Source of the DNA: Goekera deserti
GTDB taxonomy: Bacteria > Actinomycetota > Actinomycetes > Mycobacteriales > Geodermatophilaceae
Assembly: GCF_010685995.1 (NCBI RefSeq)
Contig: NZ_JAAGWK010000024.1
Coordinates: 120,771-184,770, forward strand
Direction of reading: 5' to 3'
Length of the DNA: 64,000 nucleotides
A program made the translations under genes and the position numbers. The notes beneath the pieces were generated by a model. It worked only from the letters and a program-made list of their open reading frames with translations, did no database searches and was not told where the DNA came from. Positions 63,215 to 64,000 of the stretch are shown piece after piece (position 1 is the stretch's first letter; each line of letters starts with the position of its first letter).

Positions 63215-64000
63215 CGGGCACCCGCCCTGACAGCGACCTGCACCGGTCGCGCCCACCACGGGACCGTCCGACCGGCGCGCCGGGAGGTGTCGCGGGCTGA
63301 GGCGAGTCCCCCCTGCCGCGGCGTGACCGGTGACCGACCCCTGGCAGGCCGCATCCTCACCGGCCGGGGGCCGCGCTGGCCCTGGCGCTGACCCGCACCG
63401 TCGTGTGCGCCGGCTGCAGCAGCACCGACCAGCAGGCCACCGCCACCCGGCGCCCGCCACCCCCGTGTCGCCACCGACTGCACCTGGCCGGAGAGCCCCG
63501 CCGCGCAGGCCGGACTCGGTCCGACCATCGGCCGACCGTCGACCCGCCCGGGAATGGCCGGCCGACGCGCGCTGGCGTCCTGCAGCTGTTCCGCGAGCGA
63601 TCGGGCTCGCCGCTGGCACGCGGTCATCACCGTTCACCGTGAACACTCGGTCCCGGCTTCTCGCCGAGGGCGCTGTGCGCCGCGTCGAACTGGTCGATTG
63701 TCATGCCGACCAGGTCCCCATGCACGCGTTCGAGCAGCCGTCGACGTCCTCGCGAGACTGGGGCGGTGGGCGCAGCGTCGTCCAGCTCCGGCCGTCGCGC
63801 CTTCGACCAGAACGCGGTCGCGCATCGACCGCCGGTGTCGGCGTCGGGCCACCGACCAGTGGCCCGCGGGCGGGCCTCCGGTGCCCGGGGCGAGGCTCGG
63901 TCAGGCCGCGGCCGGTCGGGTCGTCACCGGGCGTGGTCCGGCCACGGCGGGGTGCTCGTCGGCAGGTTCGACACCGGACCGCGGTCGGTGCCGCAGCGCG
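63215..64000. other. Right-edge region without a confident gene
   Basis: About 790 bp. Open frames of 70-175 codons exist on both strands but read as compositional noise. One minus-strand frame ends at 63627 with a protein-like tail (DLVGMTIDQFDAAHSALGEK) yet is closed upstream near 63912 without a usual start; it could be a gene remnant. A dyad GTTCAC-C-GTGAAC lies at 63632-63644. Confidence 0.5.

Noticed and set aside
63166..63630. A 154-codon minus-strand frame near the right edge
   Set aside because: No ribosome binding site, overlaps the end of the supported small helical gene, and composition looks random.

Overview
The window is chromosomal DNA of a very GC-rich actinomycete. GTG starts are common, many neighbouring genes overlap by four bases (GTGA/ATGA), and nearly all third codon positions are G or C. 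The gene content and the intergenic repeats suggest a Geodermatophilaceae-like organism (Modestobacter, Blastococcus or Geodermatophilus type). That placement is an inference from gene content, not a computed result.

Layout. 1-37 kb is largely conserved housekeeping DNA. Much of it keeps the gene neighbourhood of the Mycobacterium tuberculosis Rv0985-Rv1018 region as I remember it: glmU with tRNA-Gln; ispE-rsmA-rpfB, then tatD-metG; rsmI divergent from a protein mannosyltransferase; glpR, a RimJ-type acetyltransferase, glp (gephyrin-like) and galU; 5-formyl-THF cyclo-ligase; a Ruc/FmdB-like zinc-ribbon protein; an SAF protein and mscL. Inserted among these are a desaturase with a TetR regulator, an APC permease, CorA, a VanY-type carboxypeptidase, tRNA-Ala, and a three-gene dicarboxylate/CoA operon (MatC-like permease, CaiB-type CoA-transferase, fused carboxyltransferase). 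31-43 kb holds small metabolic and stress genes: LysE exporter, YbaK, thioesterase, phosphotransferase, a DNA-glycosylase-like fusion, sirtuin, GH13 glucosidase, SGNH hydrolase, a histidine-rich protein and a short UvrA paralogue. 43-50 kb holds a phosphatase/kinase/STAS regulator, an LCP cell-wall ligase, and an oxidoreductase divergent from an XRE regulator.

50-59 kb is the most unusual accessory block. A two-component system and a CPBP membrane protease are followed by six genes joined by five successive 4-base stop/start overlaps: a VanX-type dipeptidase, an alanine-racemase-fold enzyme, a Van/Ddl-type D-Ala ligase, an acyltransferase-3 membrane protein, a histidine kinase and a response regulator. 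A racemase plus an acyltransferase-3 membrane protein are the two halves that are fused in VanT serine racemases. The operon therefore looks like a D-Ala-D-Ser-type peptidoglycan-remodelling (glycopeptide-resistance-like) system with a split VanT and a NarL-family sensor pair in place of VanRS. 59-63 kb returns to a conserved pitA / small membrane protein / DUF3349 group, then a membrane protein, a lipoprotein and a small helical protein of the WXG100/EspC kind. The last ~0.8 kb has no convincing gene.

Non-coding structure is rich. There are several perfect or near-perfect hairpin terminators between convergent genes, two 70-bp elements whose 16-bp terminal inverted repeats show compensatory changes (26.8-27.0 kb), a 52-bp tandem repeat (17.6 kb), an eight-run G-quadruplex tract next to a 17-bp terminator (40.0-40.1 kb), a GTGCC pentanucleotide array (40.3 kb), and several short dyads that look like operators.
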